From Mycobacteriales bacterium (GTDB lineage: Bacteria; Actinomycetota; Actinomycetes; Mycobacteriales; Mycobacteriaceae): DNA of 64,000 bases. The stretch spans positions 62,001 through 126,000 of the forward strand of contig JAHABL010000008.1 in NCBI GenBank assembly GCA_018376445.1. The letters are read 5' to 3'. Position numbers and translations under genes: made by a program. Positions 44,178 to 52,914 of the stretch are shown one piece after another. Each line of letters begins with the position of its first letter. The first letter of the stretch is position 1. The notes under the pieces were generated by a model. That model was not told the DNA's origin. It saw only the letters and a program-made list of their open reading frames with translations, and made no database searches.

Positions 44178-45092
44178 GTGGAGCTGACGGGTGCGGGGGA
44201 GGCCTCTACAGAGGTTCTTCCCACCCTCGTCACCACACCGACAGAAGCGCCGTCGGAAGCTGAGGCTTCCCCGGCGCTTCTGCGCATCGGCTGTGTTGTG
44301 GGGGTACAGCCCGACAAATGGCAACGTCGCTGGCAGGAAAATCGACCCGATGTGCGGACGTCCTGGGAGTTTGTTGATTCTGCCGTGCAATGGGAGGGCT
44401 TACGGACAGGGCGCTGGTCCATTGTGCTCGTCCGGACAACCGTAGACCGCACTGCGGAGGCCACCAAAGAGACGGAGGTACCGTCACCCCTGCAGCTCCT
44501 TTCCTATGGGGCGGCCGATCTGAGTTTTCCCGCTGACCTGGTGAAGCGTACGCATGTGGTGGAGCTCTACCAGGAACGCTGGGTTGTGTTGGGGAGAAAG
44601 AAGCACGACATCGGTCTGGTCTCCGAGGTAACCCTTGCCGACCTTGAGGACTTACCAGACAATCGTATCGGCAAGGGTGAGCTGGTCATCCCTGTGGGGG
44701 AGCCGCAACTGGCGCTCAGCTATGCGGAGTCGGGGACGGGCATTGCGATTCTCCCGGAAACGCTCGCCAAAGTGGCGGGCACCTTCGAGGGCACCGCGCG
44801 GCCGTTGGTGATGGATGCAGCAACCCGAGTGTGTGCCGTGTGGCTCAAAGATCGCCCTGCTGAGTGTCCAGAAGAGCTTATCCAGGAGTTCATTGGGATG
44901 TTGCGGGGGCGCCGGGCGCAGTCCTCACGGTCCGGTGGTGCGTCTGTTGATGCTGCAGCTGCTGCTCGTAAAAAAACACGCAAGGAGAAGATTCAGTCCA
45001 GCCGTGTGCAGAGTCAGGAGCAGCGTCGTCAACGCATTGCGGCGCGCCATGCTGCCAAACGAGCTGCACAAAAACGGGGGAGGCGCCGCTAA
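44178..45092 (+). CDS. LysR-type effector domain protein with basic tail, no HTH
   Basis: 304 residues. Residues about 35-240 resemble the LysR substrate-binding (periplasmic-binding type 2) fold: IGCVVGVQPDKWQRRW, then VSEVTLADLEDLPD and SYAESGTGIAILPETLA are the usual late motifs. The DNA-binding N-terminal helix-turn-helix of LysR regulators is missing. The last 65 residues are extremely basic (KKTRKEKIQSS, RRQRIAARHAAKRA), suggesting nucleic-acid binding. GTG 44178 follows the glyA stop; a TTG at 44169 is the alternative. Function unknown. Confidence 0.75.
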   Translation: MELTGAGEASTEVLPTLVTTPTEAPSEAEASPALLRIGCVVGVQPDKWQRRWQENRPDVRTSWEFVDSAVQWEGLRTGRWSIVLVRTTVDRTAEATKETEVPSPLQLLSYGAADLSFPADLVKRTHVVELYQERWVVLGRKKHDIGLVSEVTLADLEDLPDNRIGKGELVIPVGEPQLALSYAESGTGIAILPETLAKVAGTFEGTARPLVMDAATRVCAVWLKDRPAECPEELIQEFIGMLRGRRAQSSRSGGASVDAAAAARKKTRKEKIQSSRVQSQEQRRQRIAARHAAKRAAQKRGRRR

Positions 45093-45132
45093 GGACGCAT
45101 CCCCCGCCTCGACGAATAGTAATGATGGGGTT

Positions 45133-46164
45133 TTAGAGGGAACCGATTTGGGGGAGGCCACGTGCATACTCGTTAGAGAGTGCCTGTAGCTTCTCCAGAC
45201 GGTGGAATCCTTCGACGAACCGGATAGTCCCCGAGGTGCCACGCATCACGAGCGAGCGCGTGTAGGCGCCATGGGAGCGGAAGGATACGCCGCCCACCAT
45301 GTCGCCGTTGGTGACACCGGTGGCGCAGAAGAAGCAGTCGTCGGTGGAACAGAGATCGTTGGTGTGGAGCACCTTGTCAGTGTCGAATTTGCCGGACTTT
45401 GCGCGGGCAATTTCTTCGTCAGTTTTGGGCCAGAGGCGACCTTGAATCGCACCACCCATGCAGCGCATCGCCACAGCAGTGATGATGCCTTCAGGGGTAC
45501 CGCCAATGCCCATCATGAGATCGACGGAGTTGCCGTGCTTGGCGGCGGCGACAGCACCTGCCACGTCTCCGTCGGCAATTAGGCGTACTTTGGCGCCGGC
45601 TTCCCGAATGGCGGCCTGGAGGTCATCGTGGCGGGGGCGATCGAGGACGACGACGGTAATGTCGCGGACGCTCTTGTTCTTTGCCTTGGCGACGTTATTA
45701 ATGTTCTCCTCGACAGATAGGTCGACGTCAATGGCATCGGCCGCTTCGGGGCCGGTAGAGATCTTCTTCATGTAGTAGAAGGCGCTGGGGTCGTACATGC
45801 TGCCTGCTGCGGCAATTGCCATGACGGAAATAGCATTGGGGCGGCCTTCTGCGCAAAGGCGAGTGCCGTCTACTGGGTCGACGGCAACGTCGACTTCGGG
45901 TCCCCACCCATTGCCAACTTTTTCACCATTGGCCAGCATCGGAGCTTCATCCTTTTCCCCTTCGCCGATAATGACAGTGCCACGGAGGTTGACGGTGTTA
46001 AGGGTGTCCCGCATGGCGCGGACGGCAGCTCCGTCAACTCCGATTTTGTCGCCGCGGCCCGCCCAGAGGCCGCCGGCGAGGGCAGCTGATTCGGTGACGC
46101 GGACGAGTTCCATTCCGAGATTCCGGTCGAGGGAATTTGCATCGAACATGGATGGGGAGGTCAT
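45133..46164 (-). CDS. glpX: Fructose-1,6-bisphosphatase, class II
   Basis: 343 residues, Li-sensitive GlpX type, the main FBPase of mycolic-acid bacteria. VIIGEGEKDEAPML and VDPVDGTRL carry the metal and phosphate ligands; MGIGGTPEGIITAVAMRCMGG and the CATGVTNGDMVGG region follow. It serves gluconeogenesis. Start ATG has GAGAG upstream. Convergent with the gene after glyA, 40 bases apart, with no clear hairpin. Confidence 0.95.
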   Translation of the reverse strand: MTSPSMFDANSLDRNLGMELVRVTESAALAGGLWAGRGDKIGVDGAAVRAMRDTLNTVNLRGTVIIGEGEKDEAPMLANGEKVGNGWGPEVDVAVDPVDGTRLCAEGRPNAISVMAIAAAGSMYDPSAFYYMKKISTGPEAADAIDVDLSVEENINNVAKAKNKSVRDITVVVLDRPRHDDLQAAIREAGAKVRLIADGDVAGAVAAAKHGNSVDLMMGIGGTPEGIITAVAMRCMGGAIQGRLWPKTDEEIARAKSGKFDTDKVLHTNDLCSTDDCFFCATGVTNGDMVGGVSFRSHGAYTRSLVMRGTSGTIRFVEGFHRLEKLQALSNEYARGLPQIGSL

Positions 46165-46293
46165 GAGACTCTCTTTCTTGGTGTGAAATGCTCGTTCGTG
46201 GAAACAGTAACGGTGGAGATCTCCGGGGAGCGGACGAGCGAAAATTATGTGTGTGGCTATTGTTTCACTTTGACTACTAAAAACGAGAATTTG

Positions 46294-46318
46294 TTGAGAA
46301 TATAAAGAATATTCTCAA
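46294..46318. promoter_or_regulatory. 25-bp palindrome (operator candidate)
   Basis: TTGAGAATAT-AAAGA-ATATTCTCAA, perfect 10-bp arms. Too A/T-rich to be a good terminator; more like the binding site of a dimeric regulator, or of an iron-type regulator. Regulator unknown. Confidence 0.55.
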
Positions 46319-46334
46319 AAGTATAACGATAAAG

Positions 46335-46374
46335 AACGGGGAGTATATGAGAAACTATCATCTAGTTTCCCGTT
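46335..46374. promoter_or_regulatory. Nested inverted repeats (operator candidate)
   Basis: Inner repeat GAAACTA-TCATC-TAGTTTC (46351-46369) lies inside outer arms AACGGG (46335-46340) and CCCGTT (46369-46374). Confidence 0.5.
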
Positions 46375-46526
46375 ATATGGGATTTTTAAACCTGAGTCAG
46401 TTCTGCTACACAGCTTGTCTTTTCTGCAATTTCCTGGGAGTTTTGTCATGTTAAGAACCCAGATAAAATTATGAAACGATATAAGCTAGAGTCCGAGATG
46501 TCTGAACGAGCGCAAAAGGAACAGCA

Positions 46527-47372
46527 ATGGTGACTATGGCTGCGGGGGTGTGTCCCACATCCGTTCAGCCGCTGTGCTATTTCCGTTGGGAAGCAGAGGA
46601 ACCCCGCGGCGTCATTCAGATCGTCCATGGTCTGGGAGACCACGCCCAGCGTTATGGTTCACTAGCAACCCGTCTGGCAGAAGCTGGTTACAGCGTATAC
46701 GCACCTGACCATATTGGACATGGGGTGACAGGAAAAATGAATGGGGACTTCGGAAGACTCCCCAGCAAGGCCCATGACAAGGTGATTCACGGCATCGAAG
46801 CAATGACGTGCCTTATCCAACAGCGTCACCCCGGTGTGCCCCTCATCATTATCGGCCATTCCTGGGGCAGCTTCCTGGCCCAACAGTATTGTCTCCGCGC
46901 CAATGGTACAGTCCAAGGTCTTGTGTTGACAGGGACGAGTTTCTTCCCTATCGAAGCTCCACCGGATTTCTTCGACTTCAACCGCAAGTGGCGCAATAAC
47001 CCGGACTGTGAATCCAACGAATGGCTCACTCGTGACCCAGATGTTCGTAAAGCTGCACGGGACGACCCCTACATGGTCGATATCTTGCAGAACTTCATGT
47101 ACGAGCGGCCAGAGGAAGCCCTCAAACTTTTCACCCCCTTCCCCAACCCCATCGATTACCCCTTCTCTCTACTCATTCAGAGTGGGGGGGACGACCCCAT
47201 GTCCTTCGGTATCTGTGCAGTGGAGATTCTGGCAGAGGGCTACCGCTCCATCGCAGAGCTGACAGATGTGACGTTAATTCGGTATCCCGGGGCACGCCAC
47301 GAGGTCTATCACGAGACCAATAAAGATGAAGTGATAGACGACCTCATCCACTGGTTGCGCGAACGCTTCTAA
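46527..47372 (+). CDS. Alpha/beta hydrolase, monoacylglycerol lipase-like
   Basis: 281 residues, serine-aminopeptidase-S33/monoglyceride-lipase fold. VHGLGDHAQRYGSLATRLAEAGYSVYAPDHIGHG at about 33-66 has the oxyanion HG; GHSWGS places the nucleophile at Ser112; GARHEVYHE near residue 258 provides the His. No signal peptide. Likely hydrolyses monoacylglycerols or lysophospholipids inside the cell. AAAAGGAA lies upstream; a second ATG is three codons later. Confidence 0.85.
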   Translation: MVTMAAGVCPTSVQPLCYFRWEAEEPRGVIQIVHGLGDHAQRYGSLATRLAEAGYSVYAPDHIGHGVTGKMNGDFGRLPSKAHDKVIHGIEAMTCLIQQRHPGVPLIIIGHSWGSFLAQQYCLRANGTVQGLVLTGTSFFPIEAPPDFFDFNRKWRNNPDCESNEWLTRDPDVRKAARDDPYMVDILQNFMYERPEEALKLFTPFPNPIDYPFSLLIQSGGDDPMSFGICAVEILAEGYRSIAELTDVTLIRYPGARHEVYHETNKDEVIDDLIHWLRERF

Positions 47373-47444
47373 GTCGCCGCAGAGCTCGCAGGAGAGGCGT
47401 GAGTGGTGCGTCTGCTCCATCACCGGGTAATGCGCTGGCTGAAT

Positions 47445-47720
47445 TTATGTACTAGCACTCGTGTCAGTGCTGCTCGGTGCGTTACCATCGTCGTCGTTTG
47501 CCGCACGTGCCGCTAGCGCATCCTCAATGCGCTTGTGGGCACCGGCTAACAATTCCTCGCAGCGCTGCCCCAGTTCTTCCCCACGTTCCCACAATGCCAG
47601 GGAATCATCCAGGCTGAGGCCTCCTTGTTCGAGTTGCCGGACAGTATTCATCAACTCATCCCGTGCCTCTTCATAGTTGAGCTCTGCAACAGGTTGAGGG
47701 CCATCATTCTTCTGAGCCAT
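47445..47720 (-). CDS. xseB: Exodeoxyribonuclease VII small subunit
   Basis: 91 residues. LNYEEARDELMNTVRQLEQGGLSLDDSLALWERGEELGQRCEELL (about 13-57) is the XseB helical hairpin; the tail is Asp/Ser rich. It binds XseA to degrade single-stranded DNA. The ATG lies inside the end of xseA (17-base overlap), so translation is coupled. Confidence 0.93.
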   Translation of the reverse strand: MAQKNDGPQPVAELNYEEARDELMNTVRQLEQGGLSLDDSLALWERGEELGQRCEELLAGAHKRIEDALAARAANDDDGNAPSSTDTSAST

Positions 47721-49056
47721 CACTGGCCTCCTTTACTATGGACAATCGCGGGCCGGCCTGCGTTCCCAGTACCGCAGCAGACACCACTCCGTCACTGGCG
47801 CGAACTCGCAATTGTGAGCCGGGCGGGGCATCTTTAATAGAGCACAACATAGCCGTCTCACCGGTGGGACGCTGCACCTGCACAATAGAATAGCCGCGGG
47901 CCAAGGTATGAAGAGGCCCCAAAGCAGTCAATTGAGCAGTGGCGGTGGCGATGCGGTTCTCCTCGTTGGCGAGAATAAGCGTCATCTGCCTCTCTAATTC
48001 CTGGGGCGCTCGCTCACTTTCCTGAAGACGAGTCTGAATGAGCGTCGCAGGTAGAGCTAGTACCGGGCGTGAGGTGAGACTATCGACCAGCGCATGTTCC
48101 CTTTTCACCCACTGTCGGAGTGCCTGGGCGTTCCGAGCCTGTAACTCCCGCACTACAGCACGCTCAGCTACCACATCGGGAACGACCTGTTTCGCAGCAT
48201 CAGTGGGAGTTGCGGCTCGCAGGTCAGCCACATAGTCGAGAAGCGGAACATCTGGTTCATGGCCGATAGCGGACACCACCGGTGTCGTTGCGCGCGACAC
48301 TGCCCGCACCAATGTTTCATCGGAAAATGGAAGCAGATCCTCCATCGAACCGCCCCCACGGGCAATGATGATGACATCTACAGTAGGATCCGCATCGAGG
48401 AGCCGTAATTGTTCTACTACTTCCGGTACACATCGGGCACCTTGCACCGTCGCATAGCGTACTGCAAAAGCAACCTCTGGCCAGCGGCTGTGTGCGACGG
48501 AAAGGACATCCCGTTCAGCTGCAGAGTTCCTGCCGGTGATGAGTCCAATTGTGCGGGGAAGATAGGGCAGAGAGCGTTTGAGTTCGTTGGCGAATAGCCC
48601 TTCAGCGGCGAGTTGTTGTCGAAGACGCTCAAGACGAGCTAACAGCTCACCCAGACCAGCTTGTCGGAGGCTCTTTGCCATGAGAGAGAGGGAACCGTTC
48701 CCTTTATAGAGGGTGAAGCTTCCGTGCACAATAACTCGGCTGCCCTCTCCAATGAGACCATCGGAGAGTAGCCGAGAGGGACAGGTCACCTGTAGCGAGA
48801 CTGTCTCTGCCAGATCCCGTAGGGAAAAGTAGGAGTAGTAGGACTGACGGCGAAGTTTCAGCTGAGTGATTTCGCCTTCCACCCAGGCGTCGCCCAGCCG
48901 ATCGATCCAGGATGCGACAAGGGAAGACACCTCTCGCACCGGGTAAGGGTGGTCTGCGGACATCGCTGGCGTGCGACTACTGGAGGTGGACGAGGGGACC
49001 TGCTGCGCGGTGGAACTCTGTTCGGCAGGGCTTTGCGAGTTGGAGCGTGGGGTCAT
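47704..49056 (-). CDS. xseA: Exodeoxyribonuclease VII large subunit
   Basis: 450 residues. A Ser/Thr/Gln-rich N-terminal extension (1-33), an OB-fold (about 40-135, VSSLVASWIDRLGDAWVEGEITQLK), the catalytic domain with the family motif IIARGGGSMEDLLPFSDE, and a coiled coil to about 390. GGAGG precedes the ATG; a shorter start at MSADHPYPVREVSS is possible. Operon with xseB. Confidence 0.94.
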   Translation of the reverse strand: MTPRSNSQSPAEQSSTAQQVPSSTSSSRTPAMSADHPYPVREVSSLVASWIDRLGDAWVEGEITQLKLRRQSYYSYFSLRDLAETVSLQVTCPSRLLSDGLIGEGSRVIVHGSFTLYKGNGSLSLMAKSLRQAGLGELLARLERLRQQLAAEGLFANELKRSLPYLPRTIGLITGRNSAAERDVLSVAHSRWPEVAFAVRYATVQGARCVPEVVEQLRLLDADPTVDVIIIARGGGSMEDLLPFSDETLVRAVSRATTPVVSAIGHEPDVPLLDYVADLRAATPTDAAKQVVPDVVAERAVVRELQARNAQALRQWVKREHALVDSLTSRPVLALPATLIQTRLQESERAPQELERQMTLILANEENRIATATAQLTALGPLHTLARGYSIVQVQRPTGETAMLCSIKDAPPGSQLRVRASDGVVSAAVLGTQAGPRLSIVKEASDGSEE

Positions 49057-49163
49057 CCGTCACCTCCGTAGGGGCCTTTTAATGTGTGCTCTGGGAATGT
49101 GATTTCTCCATGGTCTCCTTTTGATTGTAGAGAGCGGACGTGCCAAAGCGGGGGATTAACCCG

Positions 49164-49169
49164 TAGGCT
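49164..49169 (+). promoter_or_regulatory. -10 box of ispH (leaderless type)
   Basis: TAGGCT ends six bases before the ATG; no ribosome binding site. Confidence 0.55.
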
Positions 49170-49175
49170 AGAAGA

Positions 49176-50117
49176 ATGCGTAAGGTTCTGCTTGCTTCGC
49201 CCCGTGGCTACTGCGCTGGTGTTGACCGCGCTGTTCAAACCGTTGAACTCGCCCTGGAACACTATGGAGCGCCGGTTTATGTCCGTAAAGAAATTGTGCA
49301 CAATCGGCACGTTGTCGATACGTTGACGAAGGCTGGAGCAATCTTCGTCAATGAAGTGGATGAAGTTCCCGAAGGGTCCGTGCTGGTATTTTCTGCACAT
49401 GGTATTGCGCCCTCTGTGATGGAAGAAGCGCAGGCTCGTAATCTCACCACGATCAATGCCACCTGCCCACTAGTGAAAAAAGTTCATGGTGAAGCCCGTC
49501 GGTTTGCTAAGCACGGTAAGGAGATTATCCTCATCGGTCACCGTGGCCATGAAGAGGTAGAGGGCACGGCTGGTGAAGCACCGGAGCAAACGTATGTGGT
49601 GGAGGGGCCCGAGGATGTGACTGCACTCGAGGTGAAGGATCCCAGTAGTCTCGTGTGGCTTTCACAGACGACGCTGAGTGTGGACGAGACGAAGGACACG
49701 GTGAAGGTTCTTCACGATCGGTTCCCCGAAATTAGCGATCCTCCGTCCGACGATATTTGTTACGCCACACAGAACCGTCAGGGGGCGGTGAAAGCGATGG
49801 CGGAGCAATGTGATGTGGTCATTGTGGTGGGTTCCCGGAACTCCTCTAATTCGGTGCGCCTGCGGGAAGTCGCAGAGCAAGCCGGGGTAAAGAAGTCCTA
49901 TCTGGTGGACTATGCCCACGAAATCGATAATGCTTGGCTGGAAGGTGCGGAGACAGTCGGCGTCACGTCGGGCGCATCTGTCCCCGAAGTGCTTGTCGAA
50001 GAAGTTGTAGCCTACCTGTCTGAGCAGGGCTTCGACCATGTGGAAGAAGTTCAGACCGTGCGGGAGGACATGAGTTTCCAGCTTCCCCCAGAGATTCGTA
50101 AAGCCTCTGGCTGCTAA
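49176..50117 (+). CDS. ispH: 4-Hydroxy-3-methylbut-2-enyl diphosphate reductase
   Basis: 313 residues, last enzyme of the MEP isoprenoid route. The three iron-sulfur ligand cysteines are visible: Cys13 in SPRGYCAGVDRAV, one in INATCPLVKKVHGEA near residue 95, and one in DDICYATQNRQGA near 190. VGSRNSSNSVRLREVA and TSGASVPEVLVEEV complete the family. Position between xseA and the DUF6542 gene equals Rv1110. Confidence 0.96.
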   Translation: MRKVLLASPRGYCAGVDRAVQTVELALEHYGAPVYVRKEIVHNRHVVDTLTKAGAIFVNEVDEVPEGSVLVFSAHGIAPSVMEEAQARNLTTINATCPLVKKVHGEARRFAKHGKEIILIGHRGHEEVEGTAGEAPEQTYVVEGPEDVTALEVKDPSSLVWLSQTTLSVDETKDTVKVLHDRFPEISDPPSDDICYATQNRQGAVKAMAEQCDVVIVVGSRNSSNSVRLREVAEQAGVKKSYLVDYAHEIDNAWLEGAETVGVTSGASVPEVLVEEVVAYLSEQGFDHVEEVQTVREDMSFQLPPEIRKASGC

Positions 50118-50239
50118 CCGCCTGATCCACAAAACTAGACTAGCAGGGCAGGAAACCCCTAGTGAGCTCATGCTACCCCCGCATACGGCGAGTCCGACAA
50201 ACGTCTAACAGGAATGGAGTAGGCGTAGTATGGGGAACG

Positions 50240-51664
50240 CTAGCGGGTGGAATGTCCACGTGTCGTGTCACCGCCCTGGCGTGGCTCTCTGTAAGGGCGG
50301 TAGGGGGCACTAGCTGAGCCACGCTCATAGCCGCCGGCATTCCTGTATGGTGCGCGGGGAGTGCCATCCATACGAGGATCGGGATAGGGGCGGCCGGCAG
50401 TGCGTCGTGCCCGATCCAGTTGTGAATAACCACGTCCGTTAGCTATTGTTCCGGTGGGGCCGTAAGAGGGCCGTCCAGCGACAGAGCTGGGGGCGGGACG
50501 AGGCTGCATCTTGCGTGGGTCCTCTGCTCGACCATTCCCGTTCGTCGAATAGGGGGGACGGGCTCCACGTTGCGGGTAAGGTCGGGCACCTGCGCGCTCG
50601 TCACGAGCAGCGCCGTTTTCCGGCAGGTAAGGACGGTGGGGACCTAAAGCGCCGTCTGCAGCATTGCGGAAGGCAGCGCGGCGGCGAGCCATCTCCTGCT
50701 GGACGCGCGGGTCTCGGGGGTCAAGGCCCTGTTTGCGTGCTGCCACAATCATGGCGAGACGTTGACGCTGTTCCGGGGTGAGGGGGCCGCGCGGGCGGCG
50801 CTGCGGACCACCATTCCGGCCGGGGTAGTTCTGGAAGGGGCGAGCGCCGGACGGTTCCCCATCAGGATGGGCAATCCGCGGGATGGCTGCCCCCTGAGAA
50901 TGGGCCATTGGGCGCGGCCTGGGAGTACTGGCGCGGTGTTCGGAAGAAGCTGAGCTGGCAGGCGCCGATGCTCCTGATGCTGCTAGCGGGTGCCGTTGGG
51001 TGTCTGCGGTAGGACGTTGGGTGCTTGCTGCGTTCCGTGTGCGCTTGTCGTCCGTTATCTTTGCAGCGGAGTCATTGGCGGTGGTGTGCCCAACGCTAGA
51101 GCCTGCTGCGGCGGACTGTGTGCGCTTCGGCTTATCGCTGCCGACTGTGCGTGCGGTATCCTGACGGGAATCCTTAGTGGTCTCCTTCTTCATGAAGAGG
51201 GAGACAATCCAGAGGGAGCTCCATCCGTGGTTGACCACCATAAGGACGATCCGCACGATCGCAACGGCCGCCGCGAGGCCCAGCGCGGTGAGCATGACGG
51301 GGACATCGGTCACGAATGGAATACCGATTTTGATGATGGCTACTTTGGAGCCTTTTTGACCGGACGCCACCATACTCAGGAAATAGAACAGTGGGTAGGC
51401 GATGGTGTAGCCCAGCACCGGCATCACAGTAGCGGTGAAGAGGGCATCAAATTCTGCAAAGACAGCGCAGACTACCGCGCAGATCACGAAATCGACGGCG
51501 AAAGGAATACCCAATTCTTTGGTGAAAAGGCTGAGTAGCATTCCCACGATGATGGCGACGGCATAGATCGCCAAGACTCCCCACCACGGGACACCACGAA
51601 TTGGCCGGATGAGGGAGCGTTTCCTCTCCGGCGTGGTAGCATCCGCGCGGTAGTTGATGAGCAC
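50240..51664 (-). CDS. DUF6542 membrane protein with long disordered tail
   Basis: 474 residues. About four or five hydrophobic segments over 25-150 form the DUF6542 region (WWGVLAIYAVAIIVGMLLSLFTKELGIPFAVDF). From about residue 160 the protein is low-complexity, rich in Pro, Arg, Gly and Ala with repeated RP, PYP and GRP, without predicted fold. Orthologue by position of Rv1111c. Function unknown. GTG start; TAAGGT six bases upstream can be a -10 box, or its AAGG a ribosome site. Confidence 0.82.
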   Translation of the reverse strand: MLINYRADATTPERKRSLIRPIRGVPWWGVLAIYAVAIIVGMLLSLFTKELGIPFAVDFVICAVVCAVFAEFDALFTATVMPVLGYTIAYPLFYFLSMVASGQKGSKVAIIKIGIPFVTDVPVMLTALGLAAAVAIVRIVLMVVNHGWSSLWIVSLFMKKETTKDSRQDTARTVGSDKPKRTQSAAAGSSVGHTTANDSAAKITDDKRTRNAASTQRPTADTQRHPLAASGASAPASSASSEHRASTPRPRPMAHSQGAAIPRIAHPDGEPSGARPFQNYPGRNGGPQRRPRGPLTPEQRQRLAMIVAARKQGLDPRDPRVQQEMARRRAAFRNAADGALGPHRPYLPENGAARDERAGARPYPQRGARPPYSTNGNGRAEDPRKMQPRPAPSSVAGRPSYGPTGTIANGRGYSQLDRARRTAGRPYPDPRMDGTPRAPYRNAGGYERGSASAPYRPYREPRQGGDTTRGHSTR

Positions 51665-51670
51665 AAATCA

Positions 51671-51676
51671 ACCTTA
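51671..51676 (-). promoter_or_regulatory. -10 box of the DUF6542 gene (leaderless type)
   Basis: TAAGGT on the minus strand ends six bases before the GTG. rmuC ends close upstream, so the site would be an internal promoter. Confidence 0.4.
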
Positions 51677-51688
51677 CCGGGAAGATAC

Positions 51689-52783
51689 CTACTTATCGGA
51701 AACTGCACGCGGGTAGGAGTCGATTTCTCCTGGACTTGTGATGGTATGTGAACCGGTGATTCCATATCCTTCCAGCTTTCGTGCTGTGACAATCAGGCGA
51801 GATTCTGCTGATCCTACGGCAGAATTATAGGAATCTACTGCTTTGCCCAATTGCAAACCGAGGGCATTGAAATGTTGGGTGACAGCCCCAATCCGTTGAT
51901 ACAGCTCATGGCCGAGTTTTTGGATCTCGTGAGCTTCCTTCGTGATTGTGTCATGCTGCCATGTCAGTGCGACAGTGCGGAGTAGCGCGATGAGTGTGGT
52001 GGGCGTGCTGAGAAGTACATTGTGTGAGAATGCGTAGTCCAAAAGGGTGGGATCCTCTTGGAGAACTGTGTCGAGAAAAGGTTCGCTGGGGAGGAACATC
52101 ACCACAAATTCTGGAGAAGAGAGGAATGCCTCCCAATAGTTCTTTTTTGCGAGCGTGTCGATGTGAGAGCGGACGGCTCGTACACACGCCTGACGGGCGT
52201 TCTGTTGTGTAGTGAGGTCAGTGGCGTTGATGGCGGTGAGGTAAGAGTCGAAGGGAACCTTTGCATCGACAATGATGCTGCGTTGACCAGAGAGGTGAAC
52301 GACAAGGTCTGGGCGCTGTACGCCATTCTCACCTCGTACATGTTGCTGCGTGGAGAAGTCACAGTGCTTTGCCATACCCGAAAGCTCAACGACTCGTTCT
52401 AGCTGGATCTCTCCCCACCGACCACGAATATTAGGGGAACGGAGAGCAGAGGAGAGCCGGGTGGTTTCTTCGGAAAGTGCCCGTGAGCTTCGTTGCATAG
52501 CGAGCACAGATTCGGTGAGTTGAGAATACTCGTGTACGCGCTGTCGTTCGAGCTGTTCCATATGTCGGTTAAATCCATCGAGAGACTGCTCAAGTGGGGT
52601 TATGACGGGCAGCACAATGTCGGACACGGAATCTGACTGCTGCTGCAGTACCTCGCGGGAGAGTGCGGCCTGCCGGGCGATATCACGGCGATTCGCCCAA
52701 GAATTCCCGCGGGCTAGCCAACCAATGATGATCCCGAGCAGTAACCCGGCGGCTATCAGCGCGACGATGGCAAGAACGTTCAT
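51689..52783 (-). CDS. rmuC: DNA recombination protein RmuC
   Basis: 364 residues. N-terminal membrane anchor (about 3-24), a coiled-coil stretch (about 30-105), then the RmuC nuclease-like domain with RGRWGEIQLERVVELSGM, RPDLVVHLSGQRSIIVDAKVPFDSYL and FVVMFLPSEPFL. RmuC limits inversion and recombination at short repeats. 24 bases separate it from the DUF6542 gene downstream, suggesting one transcript. Confidence 0.93.
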   Translation of the reverse strand: MNVLAIVALIAAGLLLGIIIGWLARGNSWANRRDIARQAALSREVLQQQSDSVSDIVLPVITPLEQSLDGFNRHMEQLERQRVHEYSQLTESVLAMQRSSRALSEETTRLSSALRSPNIRGRWGEIQLERVVELSGMAKHCDFSTQQHVRGENGVQRPDLVVHLSGQRSIIVDAKVPFDSYLTAINATDLTTQQNARQACVRAVRSHIDTLAKKNYWEAFLSSPEFVVMFLPSEPFLDTVLQEDPTLLDYAFSHNVLLSTPTTLIALLRTVALTWQHDTITKEAHEIQKLGHELYQRIGAVTQHFNALGLQLGKAVDSYNSAVGSAESRLIVTARKLEGYGITGSHTITSPGEIDSYPRAVSDK

Positions 52784-52815
52784 GATGCTTTTGTATCAGA
52801 AGGGTGTAACAGAAA

Positions 52816-52844
52816 GCCTGGCTGACAGTAGATGCCAGCCAGGC
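52816..52844 (-). terminator. Hairpin between AI-2E family gene and rmuC
   Basis: GCCTGGCTG pairs with CAGCCAGGC, 9 bp, 11-base loop. Confidence 0.6.
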
Positions 52845-52914
52845 ATTAGTGAGTGAGGAGAGCTCGGGGGTGTAGTGACCGCAGGCGTCGTTCTCTAGTG
52901 AGGCCCAGAAAGGG

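Larger units (their letters stand above)
46165..46526. other. AT-rich intergenic region, glpX / lipase
   Basis: 362 bases, the most AT-rich stretch of the window. No gene seen. It holds two strong inverted repeats, listed separately, between divergent genes. Confidence 0.7.
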
